Of a stretch of 14,314 nucleotides of DNA, positions 1-6,432 are shown piece after piece (positions within the stretch are counted from its first letter, which is position 1; every line of letters starts with the position of its first letter). A program made the translations under genes and the position numbers. This DNA is from Fusobacteriaceae bacterium (GTDB lineage: Bacteria; Fusobacteriota; Fusobacteriia; Fusobacteriales; Fusobacteriaceae). The stretch is taken from assembly GCA_016938425.1 (NCBI GenBank), contig JAFGUR010000303.1, positions 1-14,314 on the forward strand, written 5' to 3'. The notes under the pieces are model-generated. The model was not told where the DNA came from, made no database searches, and saw only the letters and a program-made list of their open reading frames with translations.

Positions 1-21
1 AATTTTATAAAGGAGAATTGT

Positions 22-423
22 ATGGAAAAAACTATCTTAGATTCTAACTCATTATTAGAAATTGACATTTTAGATAAACAACATTTAAATTTAATCAATA
101 AAGGGAATGAATTGATTCAGTTAATAAAAGATAATTCATCAAAAGAGGATATTTTATTAAGCTATGAATCTTTTATTTCTTTAGTTATAGAACACTTTCA
201 AAGTGAAGAAGAATATTTTAAAACAATTGATTATGAAGGGGCTTCTCAACATATTGAAATTCATGAATTTTTTGTCAATTTTCTAATAGAATCTAAAAAT
301 AATTATATAAAATCAAGAACAGATTTGTCAGTAACTTTAATAAAATTTTTAAATGAATGGGCAAAAAATCATATTAACTCAATGGATTTATCTTTTGCTA
401 AAATTTATAAATTACAAAATTAA
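22..423 (+). CDS. Bacteriohemerythrin (O2-binding diiron protein)
   Basis: This 133-residue soluble protein matches the single-domain bacteriohemerythrins in length and in the order of its iron ligands. All seven expected ligands are visible: His21 (in DKQH), His58 and Glu62 (EHFQSEE), His77 and His81 (QHIEIHE), and His117 and Asp122 (NHINSMD). From family knowledge it folds as a four-helix bundle around a non-haem diiron site that binds O2. In an anaerobe it probably scavenges or senses oxygen; that role is inference. There is no signal peptide or attached signalling domain. A ribosome site, AGGAGA at 11-16, fits the ATG at 22. The promoter lies outside the window. The gene appears to stand alone, since the next gene is convergent and a terminator separates them. 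Confidence 0.93.
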   Translation: MEKTILDSNSLLEIDILDKQHLNLINKGNELIQLIKDNSSKEDILLSYESFISLVIEHFQSEEEYFKTIDYEGASQHIEIHEFFVNFLIESKNNYIKSRTDLSVTLIKFLNEWAKNHINSMDLSFAKIYKLQN

Positions 424-452
424 AATTATAATAAATATAAATTTTAAAAAAT

Positions 453-482
453 AGAAGTGGGAAAACCACTTCTAAATTTTTT
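453..482. terminator. Bidirectional rho-independent terminator between convergent genes
   Basis: A perfect 8-bp stem (AGAAGTGG at 453-460, CCACTTCT at 466-473) closes a 5-nt loop. On the + strand it is followed by a T-rich run from 477. On the - strand the mirrored A-run at 446-451 gives a T tract. It can therefore end both the hemerythrin gene and the opposing GH1 gene, whose stop codon lies at its edge. Confidence 0.85.
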
Positions 483-1897
483 TATATTTTTTCACCATTA
501 CTTTCAATAACATTTTTATACCAATAGAAACTGTCTTTTTTATATCTTTTCAATTCTTTTTCACTTTCTTCATCTCTATCAACATAAACAAATCCATATC
601 TTTTAGCGTATCCATTTAGCCAAGAAAATAAATCTTGAAATGACCATGTACAATATCCTAAAACTTCTGCCCCATCTTCTATTGCTGATTTAATAGCTTC
701 TACATGTTCTTTTAAATAGTTGATACGATATTCATCGTGAATTTCTCCATTTTCTTCAAGAGTATCATATGCACCTAATCCATTTTCGGTTATCAATATC
801 GGTAAATTATATCTTGAAGTAATCCTTCTTATACTTACTTGAAGACCAATTGGATCAATCGTCCAACCCCAATCTGTATATTTTGCATGAGCATTTTTAC
901 AGTTAACAAATAATTTATCTGTAGGTAAATTTTTTGCTTCACTTTGAACGGTATTTGTCAATTTTTCTTCTTCATCTTGCTTTCTTTCCCTAGTTGTCAC
1001 TGTAGTAGATTGATAGTAGTTAACACCCATAAAATCTGGCCTACTGTCTTTTAAAAGCTCAATATCTTCGTCTCTTAAATCTAAATTTATTCCTATTTTT
1101 TTAAGTAAATTAATATGTAATGGGCTGTATTCTCCATTTGCATATACATCCATCCATAAATAATTTTGTAATTCTACAGCATTTTCCATTGCAAGAACAT
1201 CTTCTGGATGCTCAGATTTTGCATAAATAGGACTATATGCAAAGCTTGGACCAACTAAACCATTTGGTACATATTTTCTAAATTCTTTTATAGCTGCTGC
1301 ATTTGCTAAATTTGCAATATGATTTACATTTATAAATCTTTGAAAATCCATAACTTTTGGCGGATGTAAAGCTAGTAGATAACCTAACGTTGTAAAAATA
1401 TTTTGTTCATTAAGAGTTACCCAATGTTTTACTTTATCTCCATATTCTTTATATAATAAAATACAGTAGTTAGTAAAATCTTTTATAATTTCACGAGATT
1501 CCCAACCAGCATACTCATCTTGTAAAGCTTGGGGTAAATCCCAATGATAAACAGTAAGTATAGGCTCTATCCCATTATCAATAAGTGTATCAATTACTTT
1601 ATGATAAAATTCAATCCCTTTAGCGTTTACTTCTCCTTTTCCTTTAGGTAAAACTCTTGGCCAAGAAACAGAAAATCTATATGCTTTTAATCCCATTTCT
1701 TTCATTAAAGCAATATCTTCTTCAAATTTATGATAAAAATCGATTGCTACTTCTCCTGTTGTATTTTTGAATGTATTTCCAGGTATATTTGAGTAAATAT
1801 CCCAAATAGAAGGACCCTTCCCATCAATATTAGCAGCTCCTTCTATTTGATAAGCTGCTGAAGCACTTCCCCATAAAAAATCCTTTTGAAAAGCCAT
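482..1897 (-). CDS. GH1 6-phospho-beta-glycosidase
   Basis: This is a full-length (471 aa) glycoside hydrolase family 1 TIM barrel, presumed cytoplasmic because no signal peptide is seen. The N-terminal signature FLWGSASAAYQIEG is at 8-20. The acid/base is Glu164 (TLNEQ) and the nucleophile is Glu371 (ITENG). Ser425, Lys432 and Tyr434 in the segment SWLNGYAKRYG occupy the positions that bind the 6-phosphate in LacG-type enzymes; non-phosphorylated beta-glucosidases have Glu in place of the Ser. It should therefore cleave PTS-imported phospho-beta-glucosides or phospho-beta-galactosides. Trp426 follows the Ser as in LacG, so galacto-type or dual specificity is possible. No beta-glucoside PTS gene lies beside it, so the cognate transporter must be elsewhere. 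The start is supported by GAGGAGGAG at 1901-1909. Family call is near certain; substrate is inferred. Confidence 0.92.
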   Translation of the reverse strand: MAFQKDFLWGSASAAYQIEGAANIDGKGPSIWDIYSNIPGNTFKNTTGEVAIDFYHKFEEDIALMKEMGLKAYRFSVSWPRVLPKGKGEVNAKGIEFYHKVIDTLIDNGIEPILTVYHWDLPQALQDEYAGWESREIIKDFTNYCILLYKEYGDKVKHWVTLNEQNIFTTLGYLLALHPPKVMDFQRFINVNHIANLANAAAIKEFRKYVPNGLVGPSFAYSPIYAKSEHPEDVLAMENAVELQNYLWMDVYANGEYSPLHINLLKKIGINLDLRDEDIELLKDSRPDFMGVNYYQSTTVTTRERKQDEEEKLTNTVQSEAKNLPTDKLFVNCKNAHAKYTDWGWTIDPIGLQVSIRRITSRYNLPILITENGLGAYDTLEENGEIHDEYRINYLKEHVEAIKSAIEDGAEVLGYCTWSFQDLFSWLNGYAKRYGFVYVDRDEESEKELKRYKKDSFYWYKNVIESNGEKI

Positions 1898-2043
1898 AAA
1901 CTCCTCCTCATTATTTTATTACATCCCTATAAAATGAAAATAAACTTCAAAAGTTTTATTTTTTAATCAATTTTATCAATTTGGGGAGAGATAAAAAATT
2001 AAAATATTTAAAAGCTTTTTAAAAGTATATTTCCATTTTTATT

Positions 2044-2072
2044 ATTGTACAACTTTTTAAAAGAAATGTCAA
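2044..2072 (-). promoter_or_regulatory. Sigma70-type promoter of the GH1 gene
   Basis: Read on the - strand, TTGACA (2072-2067), a 17-nt spacer and TACAAT (2049-2044) give a near-consensus promoter. Transcription would begin near 2037, leaving a leader of about 140 nt before the GH1 start at 1897. Confidence 0.75.
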
Positions 2073-2238
2073 AAGTCAATAAAAAAAATATTTATAAACA
2101 TCTTTAGTATTCGCAGACAGTCTTACTCAATAATATAAAAAACTTTATGTAGTAGTCCTTGTCCTCTAAAGGATTGATTTTAAAGTATTTTTACGTCTAA
2201 GTAGCTAAAATTTTAATGAAATAATCAAAGTTTTTTTC

Positions 2239-2265
2239 TTGACAAAACTATACATTTGATATAAC
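2239..2265 (+). promoter_or_regulatory. Promoter of the arsR-like operon
   Basis: A consensus -35 box TTGACA (2239-2244) is followed after 15 nt by TATAAC (2260-2265); shifting the -10 box by two bases gives 17 nt but a poorer match. The -10 box runs into the inverted repeat at 2263-2288, as expected for a promoter blocked by its repressor. Confidence 0.65.
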
Positions 2266-2288
2266 ATATGCACATAAGTGAATATGTT
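2263..2288. promoter_or_regulatory. Candidate ArsR-type operator (inverted repeat)
   Basis: AACATATGCAC (2263-2273) and GTGAATATGTT (2278-2288) form an inverted repeat with one mismatch in 11 bp and a 4-nt centre. It sits between the -10 box and the start codon of the ArsR-family gene. Size, symmetry and place fit the imperfect 12-2-12 operators of ArsR/SmtB repressors. Binding by this repressor is inferred. Confidence 0.68.
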
Positions 2289-2305
2289 GTATTGGAGGTA
2301 CTTAT

Positions 2306-2677
2306 ATGATTAAAGAAACTTTGGAATTTTTTAAACTTCTTAGTGATGAAACTAGATTTAGAGTAATAATGCTATTATTAGAAAAAGATCTCGCTGTTTG
2401 TGAACTTGTTGGAATACTTGAACTCCCACAACCAAAAGTTTCTAAAGCTTTAGGAAAATTAAGAGATTTGGGACTTGTACTTGATGAAAGAAAAGAAAAA
2501 TATATGTATTATTCTTTAAATCCTAATAAAGAAAGATTTATAAAAATATTAAAAGAGATAAAAAATACTTGTGATAATATGTGTTTAATAGCACAAGATA
2601 CCAAGAAATTGAGAGAAAAATCTTATTCTGTTGTTTGTTGTGACATTGATAAAATTAGTGTAAAGGGAGATGAATAA
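2306..2677 (+). CDS. ArsR/SmtB-family metal(loid)-responsive repressor
   Basis: This 123-residue winged-helix repressor starts with the family pattern FFKLLSDETRFRVIMLLL (8-25) and has its recognition helix around PKVSKALGKLRDLGLV (43-58). It should hold its own operon off by binding the inverted repeat just upstream, and release it when a metal or metalloid binds. The sensing residues look non-standard. The usual ELCVCDL box of ArsR reads DLAVCEL here, leaving a single Cys32. Four further Cys lie near the C terminus (89, 93, 111, 112). The inducer is therefore uncertain: As(III), Sb(III), an organoarsenical or another soft metal. The ribosome site GGAGGT at 2294-2299 fixes the start. The stop is 2 nt before the permease gene, so the two are co-transcribed. 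Confidence 0.92.
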   Translation: MIKETLEFFKLLSDETRFRVIMLLLEKDLAVCELVGILELPQPKVSKALGKLRDLGLVLDERKEKYMYYSLNPNKERFIKILKEIKNTCDNMCLIAQDTKKLREKSYSVVCCDIDKISVKGDE

Positions 2678-2679
2678 AC

Positions 2680-3678
2680 ATGTTTTCTTGGTTAAATGAC
2701 AATTTTCTAAAAATGACTTGGTTATGGAATTTAGTAAAAAAATTGGTCGAAAATGTTTTTGGATTAAGTATGAATGAAAAAATAGGTGGAAGTGTACATT
2801 TTTTTATATATGATGTTTTAAAAATATTTATACTTTTATCAGTTCTTATATTTTCAATATCATATATTCAAAGTTTTTTCCCACCAGAAAGAACTAAAAA
2901 AATACTTGGAAGATTCAGCGGTATTTGGGCAAATATTTTGGCAGCCTTATTTGGAACTATAACACCTTTTTGCTCATGTTCATCAATACCCTTATTTATA
3001 GGCTTTACAAGTAGCGGACTACCTATAGGAGTTACTTTTTCTTTCCTTATATCGTCACCATTAGTAGACCTTGCTTCGGTAATACTACTTGCAAGTATAT
3101 TTAATTGGAAAATAGCTATAGCTTATGTAGTTGTAGGACTTATTCTTGCAGTTATAGGTGGAACTATTATTGATAAATTAAAACTAGAGAGTTATGTTGA
3201 AAGTTTTGTATTCAAAAATAAAATGCCTGATTTACTTCAAGAAAAGCTTAAAGTAAAAGACAGAATAAATTTTGCCAAAGATGAAGTTTTACTTATAATA
3301 AAAAAAGTTTGGCTTTATGTGTTAATTGGAGTAGGAATCGGGGCTCTTATACACAACTGGATACCTGAAAATGTAATACAAGCAGTACTTGGACAAGACA
3401 AATGGTATTCTGTAATTCTTGCAACTTTTGTTGGAGTTCCAATGTATGCTGATATATTTGGAACACTTCCAATAGCCGAAGCTCTTGTTAAAAAAGGAGT
3501 GGGGATAGGGACGGTTTTAGCTTTTATGATGGCTGTTACAGCTCTTTCATTACCATCACTTATTATGCTAAAAAAAGTAGTAAAACCAAAATTACTAGGT
3601 ATATTTTTTACTATAGTTATAATAGGGATATTAATAATAGGTTATTCATTTAATGGTTTTGGGAGCTTTTTTATCTAA
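2680..3678 (+). CDS. arsP: ArsP-type permease (PF03773 / DUF318 family)
   Basis: This 332-residue inner-membrane protein has about eight hydrophobic segments. It carries the hallmark TPFCSCSSIPLF (95-106, with Cys98 and Cys100) of the permease family that includes ArsP. Further conserved membrane motifs are SSPLVDLAS (125-133), VPMYADIFGTLP (253-264) and ALSLPS (288-293). Characterised ArsP proteins export trivalent methyl- or aromatic arsenicals. Other members of the family are uncharacterised, so the substrate here is inferred from the family and from the ArsR-type regulator next to it. A hydrophilic loop at about 165-200 splits the protein into two halves. The ribosome site (GGGAGA, 2665-2670) lies inside the end of the repressor gene, which indicates translational coupling. 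No clear terminator follows, only a T run at 3684-3690. Confidence 0.88.
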   Translation: MFSWLNDNFLKMTWLWNLVKKLVENVFGLSMNEKIGGSVHFFIYDVLKIFILLSVLIFSISYIQSFFPPERTKKILGRFSGIWANILAALFGTITPFCSCSSIPLFIGFTSSGLPIGVTFSFLISSPLVDLASVILLASIFNWKIAIAYVVVGLILAVIGGTIIDKLKLESYVESFVFKNKMPDLLQEKLKVKDRINFAKDEVLLIIKKVWLYVLIGVGIGALIHNWIPENVIQAVLGQDKWYSVILATFVGVPMYADIFGTLPIAEALVKKGVGIGTVLAFMMAVTALSLPSLIMLKKVVKPKLLGIFFTIVIIGILIIGYSFNGFGSFFI

Positions 3679-3803
3679 TAAAATTTTTTTCAGTACAATA
3701 AAATAGCTAGTTGGAAAACTAAAAAAATATATGTACACAGCTAAAAATAATACAGATAAGATTTTTATTCGTTTTAATGAGACTTAGGCTTTTAAGTCTT
3801 TAG

Positions 3804-3892
3804 TCGAATTATGGAGTGGCGAGGACGGAGTCCTTGCCGTGGGCTCATACTCCGTCCCGATTCCCTCTCTTTCCCCACCGTAGGTGGGGGAA
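3804..3892 (+). ncRNA. GC-rich structured RNA, omegaRNA-like scaffold
   Basis: About 90 nt, much richer in G and C than the flanks, fold into strong helices. GGACGGAGT (3823-3831) pairs with ACTCCGTCC (3849-3857) across a 17-nt loop. A competing stem pairs GGCGAGGAC (3818-3826) with GTCCTTGCC (3830-3838), with one G-U pair. A third hairpin, CCCCACC/GGTGGGG (3873-3889), has a GTA loop and extends to 3870-3892. No plausible protein reads through it. Position and strand fit the scaffold RNA that overlaps the right end of TnpB elements. Without its nuclease it is probably a relic; whether it is transcribed is unknown. Confidence 0.42.
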
Positions 3893-3921
3893 TTACATAA
3901 AAAACGTTGTTTTTTATGTAA
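3893..3921. repeat. Perfect 13-bp inverted repeat
   Basis: TTACATAAAAAAC (3893-3905) and GTTTTTTATGTAA (3909-3921) are perfect inverted repeats around a 3-nt loop, directly after the GC-rich hairpins. It may be the terminal hairpin of the element remnant. It is not a canonical terminator, because its T run lies inside the stem and no T tract follows on the + strand. Confidence 0.6.
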
Positions 3922-3982
3922 GCAAAATAAAGGTGTTGGAGTTTTGCAACAAACTAAAACAATAAAAATATAGGAGGTTTTT

Positions 3983-4225
3983 ATGTCAAAAACATGGTAT
4001 CCAGTAATTAATTATTCTACTTGTCTAGAATGTGGGGTTTGTGTTAATAAATGTTCACATGGTGTTTATGAAAAAGAGACAAATACACCTAAAGTCATTT
4101 TTCCAGAAGGATGTATTGAAGGATGTACTGGCTGTCAAAAACTTTGTCCTAGTAGTTCAATTGAATATGTAGGCCAAGAGTTTAAAAATGGAAATTTAAA
4201 TTGCGAATGTAATTGCAATTGTTAA
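3983..4225 (+). CDS. Small 2[4Fe-4S] ferredoxin-like protein with Cys-rich tail
   Basis: This 80-residue cytoplasmic protein has two cysteine clusters. Cys14, 17, 20 and 24 form CxxCxxCxxxC; Cys44, 48, 51 and 55 form CxxxCxxCxxxCP. Together they fit a two-cluster bacterial ferredoxin with slightly non-canonical spacing. The last seven residues, CECNCNC (74-80), hold Cys74, 76, 78 and 80 in strict alternation, an extra soft-metal site not needed for either cluster. By context (ArsR-type repressor and permease upstream, mini-thioredoxin downstream) I infer an electron-transfer or metal(loid)-handling role in the same response. The ribosome site AGGAGG lies about 5 nt before the ATG. The next gene starts 15 nt downstream. 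Whether transcription comes from the arsR promoter across the element remnant, or from an unseen local promoter, is unclear. Confidence 0.85.
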   Translation: MSKTWYPVINYSTCLECGVCVNKCSHGVYEKETNTPKVIFPEGCIEGCTGCQKLCPSSSIEYVGQEFKNGNLNCECNCNC

Positions 4226-4240
4226 AAAGGAGAAGATATT

Positions 4241-4477
4241 ATGATAATTAAAATTTTAGGGACAGGGTGTAAAAGCTGTAAAATGTTGGAAGCAAATGCT
4301 GTTGAGGCTGTAAAGCAAATGGGAAGTGATACAAAAGTTTTGAAAGTTGAAAAAATTGAAGATATTATGGCATATGGAGTAATGGCAACTCCAGCACTTG
4401 TAGTAGATGAAGTAGTAAAATCTATGGGAAGAATACTTTCTTCTGAAGATATTAAAAAAATTTTAGCTAATAGTTAA
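4241..4477 (+). CDS. Mini-thioredoxin (Thioredoxin_3 / redox-active disulfide protein type)
   Basis: This 78-residue protein has the short thioredoxin fold of the PF13192 type: a beta strand MIIKILGTG, the redox pair Cys10-Lys-Ser-Cys13, and the conserved cis-proline in MATPALVVD (Pro51). Small relatives act as thiol-disulfide carriers and, from my knowledge, are often found beside ArsP/DUF318 permeases and ArsR regulators, as here. A likely job is to reduce cysteines of the permease, the repressor or the ferredoxin, or to carry a thiol-bound metalloid. That job is inference. It follows the ferredoxin gene by 15 nt with a ribosome site (AAAGGAGAAG) in the gap, and a strong terminator closes the operon right after it. 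Confidence 0.9.
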   Translation: MIIKILGTGCKSCKMLEANAVEAVKQMGSDTKVLKVEKIEDIMAYGVMATPALVVDEVVKSMGRILSSEDIKKILANS

Positions 4478-4482
4478 ATTTT

Positions 4483-4514
4483 AAAGAGCCTCCTAAAATT
4501 AGGAAGCTCTTTTT
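4483..4514 (+). terminator. Rho-independent terminator of the arsR-like operon
   Basis: AAAGAGC (4483-4489) pairs with GCTCTTT (4506-4512). After one mismatch, TCCTA (4491-4495) pairs with TAGGA (4500-4504) across a 4-nt loop, and T residues run to 4514. On the - strand the following tract is less T-rich, so it may end fruA transcripts only weakly. No better fruA terminator is visible. Confidence 0.85.
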
Positions 4515-4577
4515 ATTAAAATCTAATTTATATTTATAGAAGTATTTTATAAAACTAATTTGCGCGTGTGTAAGTTA

Positions 4578-6416
4578 TTAGTCTACTTTCTTTTTTAATA
4601 CTCCCATTAATACTGCTGATAATAATGAACCTGCTAGTATAGCTACTATATACATAGGCCAATTAGTTACTAAAGGTATTACAAATATTCCACCATGTGG
4701 TGCTGGTAATTGGCATTTAAATACCATTGATAAAGCACCTGCTAATGCTGATCCAGCAATCATTGAAGGGATTACTCTAATTGGATCTGCTGCTGCAAAA
4801 GGAATAGCACCTTCTGTTATAAATGAAGCTCCCATAATATAGTTAGTAATTCCAGCTTTTCTTTCTTCTTCATCAAATTTATTTCTAAATAAAATTGTTG
4901 AAGCTATTGCTATTGCTAATGGTGGAACCATTCCTCCTGCCATTACAGCAGCATGTGGAGCATTATTTCCTGCTTCAATCATTGCAATTCCAAAAGCAAA
5001 AGCAGCTTTGTTAACTGGTCCACCCATATCTACAGCCATCATTCCACCTAATACTAATCCTAATAATACTAAGTTACCTGTTCCCATTCCATTTAAGAAA
5101 TTTTTCATAGCATCGTTAATTGATACTACAGGAACTAATACAAAATGCATAATCGCACCTGTTATAAATAACCCAAATAATGGATATAATAATACAGGTT
5201 TAATTCCATCTAATACTTCAGGTAATCCAGAAAATACTTTTTTAAGTCCTACTACTACATAACCTGCTAAGAATCCTCCAATTAAACCTCCTAAGAATCC
5301 TCCACCTGCTTGAGCAGCCATATAACCTGCAACCATACCTGGCATAAACGCTGGCCTATCAGCAATACTAAGAGCAATAAACCCTGCTAAGATAGGAACC
5401 ATGTAACCAAAAGCTCCGCCTCCACCTATATCCATTAAGAATTTAGCAAATGGATTAAAGTGAGCATCATTAGGATCAAAAGCTTTAATTCCAAACATAA
5501 ATGATATTGCTATTAAAATTCCTCCACCTACAACAAATGGTAACATTGAAGAAACTCCACTCATTAAATGTTTGTAGAATCCTGTTCTTTCTTTTTTACC
5601 ACCAGTTGATTTGGCTCCTTTTGTTCCTTCAGCTCTATAAACAGCTGCCCCTCTAGACTCTAAAATTAAACCTTTTGGATCTTTTATAGCCGCTTTAGTT
5701 CCAGTAATAACTACTCTTTTACCATCAAATCTAGCCATTTCAACATTTTTGTCAGCTGCAACAATTACTCCAACAGCATTTCTGATATCCTCATCTGTTA
5801 AAGCGTTTTTAACTCCTGAACTTCCATTAGTTTCGACTTTAATATCTACTCCTAATTCTCTAGCTCCTTTTGCTAATGCTTCTGCTGACATGTAAGTATG
5901 TGCTATTCCAGTAGGACAAGCTGTTACCCCAACATAAAAATCTCTTTTGTCTGCCATATCTTCCAAAACTCCCCTTTCTAATAACGCAAGTACTTCTTTA
6001 GCACTTTGCACTTTTAATAGTTCATTTCTAAAGCTATCATCTAATAAAAATTTTGTAAGTTCTGCTAAACACTCAATATGAGCATCTGCTGTTCCTTCTG
6101 GTGCAGCAATCATAAAGAATAATTTTGAAGGTTCATCATCTAAAGAATCATAATCTACACCAGTTTTATGAAGTCCAAATGCTATCCCAAGTTCTTTTAC
6201 TGAACTACTTTTACAATGAGGAATTGCAATTCCATCTTCTAAAGCTGTAGAACTAATAGCTTCTCTTTCTAACAATCCTTTTCTAAATCCTTCTAAATCA
6301 TTAATTTTCCCGCTTTTCTCAAATAACAGAGATAATTCCTCGATTATTCCAACTTTACTAGTTGCTTTTAAATCAACATTTATTAAACTTTCTGTCATAA
6401 AATTTTTGATATCCAT
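4578..6416 (-). CDS. fruA: PTS fructose transporter, fused EIIABC
   Basis: This 612-residue fructose-family PTS permease carries all three domains in one chain. EIIA (about 1-148) has phosphorylatable His67 in GIAIPHCKS. EIIB (about 158-262) has the phosphocysteine Cys167 in ACPTGIAHT. EIIC (about 279-612) is membrane-embedded, with TEGAIPFAAADP near 534-545. A Gly/Lys/Thr-rich linker at 262-277 joins EIIB to EIIC. It takes phosphate from HPr and delivers fructose-1-phosphate to the cytoplasm. The A-B-C order matches FruA of Gram-positive bacteria and differs from the split enterobacterial system. It lies 16 nt after fruK, and its ribosome site (6428-6434, AGGAGGT on the - strand) overlaps the fruK stop, indicating translational coupling. 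Mannitol-type substrates are unlikely given fruK next to it. Confidence 0.95.
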   Translation of the reverse strand: MDIKNFMTESLINVDLKATSKVGIIEELSLLFEKSGKINDLEGFRKGLLEREAISSTALEDGIAIPHCKSSSVKELGIAFGLHKTGVDYDSLDDEPSKLFFMIAAPEGTADAHIECLAELTKFLLDDSFRNELLKVQSAKEVLALLERGVLEDMADKRDFYVGVTACPTGIAHTYMSAEALAKGARELGVDIKVETNGSSGVKNALTDEDIRNAVGVIVAADKNVEMARFDGKRVVITGTKAAIKDPKGLILESRGAAVYRAEGTKGAKSTGGKKERTGFYKHLMSGVSSMLPFVVGGGILIAISFMFGIKAFDPNDAHFNPFAKFLMDIGGGGAFGYMVPILAGFIALSIADRPAFMPGMVAGYMAAQAGGGFLGGLIGGFLAGYVVVGLKKVFSGLPEVLDGIKPVLLYPLFGLFITGAIMHFVLVPVVSINDAMKNFLNGMGTGNLVLLGLVLGGMMAVDMGGPVNKAAFAFGIAMIEAGNNAPHAAVMAGGMVPPLAIAIASTILFRNKFDEEERKAGITNYIMGASFITEGAIPFAAADPIRVIPSMIAGSALAGALSMVFKCQLPAPHGGIFVIPLVTNWPMYIVAILAGSLLSAVLMGVLKKKVD

Positions 6417-6432
6417 TTTTTTGAGATACCTC

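Larger units (their letters stand above)
1898..2305. other. Divergent intergenic region, 408 nt, no gene
   Basis: I see no coding potential here. It holds the promoter and about 140-nt leader of the GH1 gene on the - strand, and the promoter and operator of the arsR-like gene on the + strand. In the GH1 leader there is a near-palindrome centred on AAAAGCTTTT (2010-2019) just downstream of the predicted start of transcription, and a small AAACTT/AAGTTT hairpin at 1942-1956. Either could be a regulator site. I could not match them to the known antiterminator target of LicT/BglG-type regulators. The stretch 2073-2238 holds nothing I recognise. Confidence 0.6.
3764..3921 (+). mobile_element. Probable remnant of an IS200/IS605 right end (decayed tnpB 3' tail)
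   Basis: This part of the 304-nt gap between the permease and ferredoxin genes is unlike its surroundings in base composition and is packed with hairpins. Just before the GC-rich part, codons at 3767-3781 read IRFNE. After a 2-nt frame break, codons at 3783-3803 read LRLLSL and stop. Joined as NEGLRLLSL, this resembles my recollection of TnpB C-terminal ends. In IS200/IS605 elements the tnpB 3' end is followed directly by a structured omegaRNA/right-end segment, which is what follows here. No tnpA, zinc finger or RuvC motif remains. The call rests on architecture and memory, not on a database match. An orphan structured RNA or a repetitive element is the main alternative. The rest of 3679-3982 shows nothing else I recognise. 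Confidence 0.45.

Noticed and set aside
3693..3736. GTACA/TGTAC pair as the left end of the element remnant
   Set aside because: Only 5 bp in very AT-rich DNA, with no further structure; chance is likely.
3801..3900. Reading the GC-rich segment as a small protein gene
   Set aside because: One frame is open for about 30 codons, but there is no suitable start with a ribosome site, and strong self-complementary stems explain the sequence better.
4553..4586. ACTAAT/ATTAGT pair around GCGCGTGTGT as a fruA terminator
   Set aside because: The stem has only 6 AT-rich pairs with a 17-nt loop and includes the stop codon; too weak to call.
5008..5262. Open frame of 84 codons on the + strand inside fruA
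   Set aside because: It is antisense to a membrane domain with all motifs intact, is Pro/Asn/Thr-rich, and has no ribosome site; a composition shadow.
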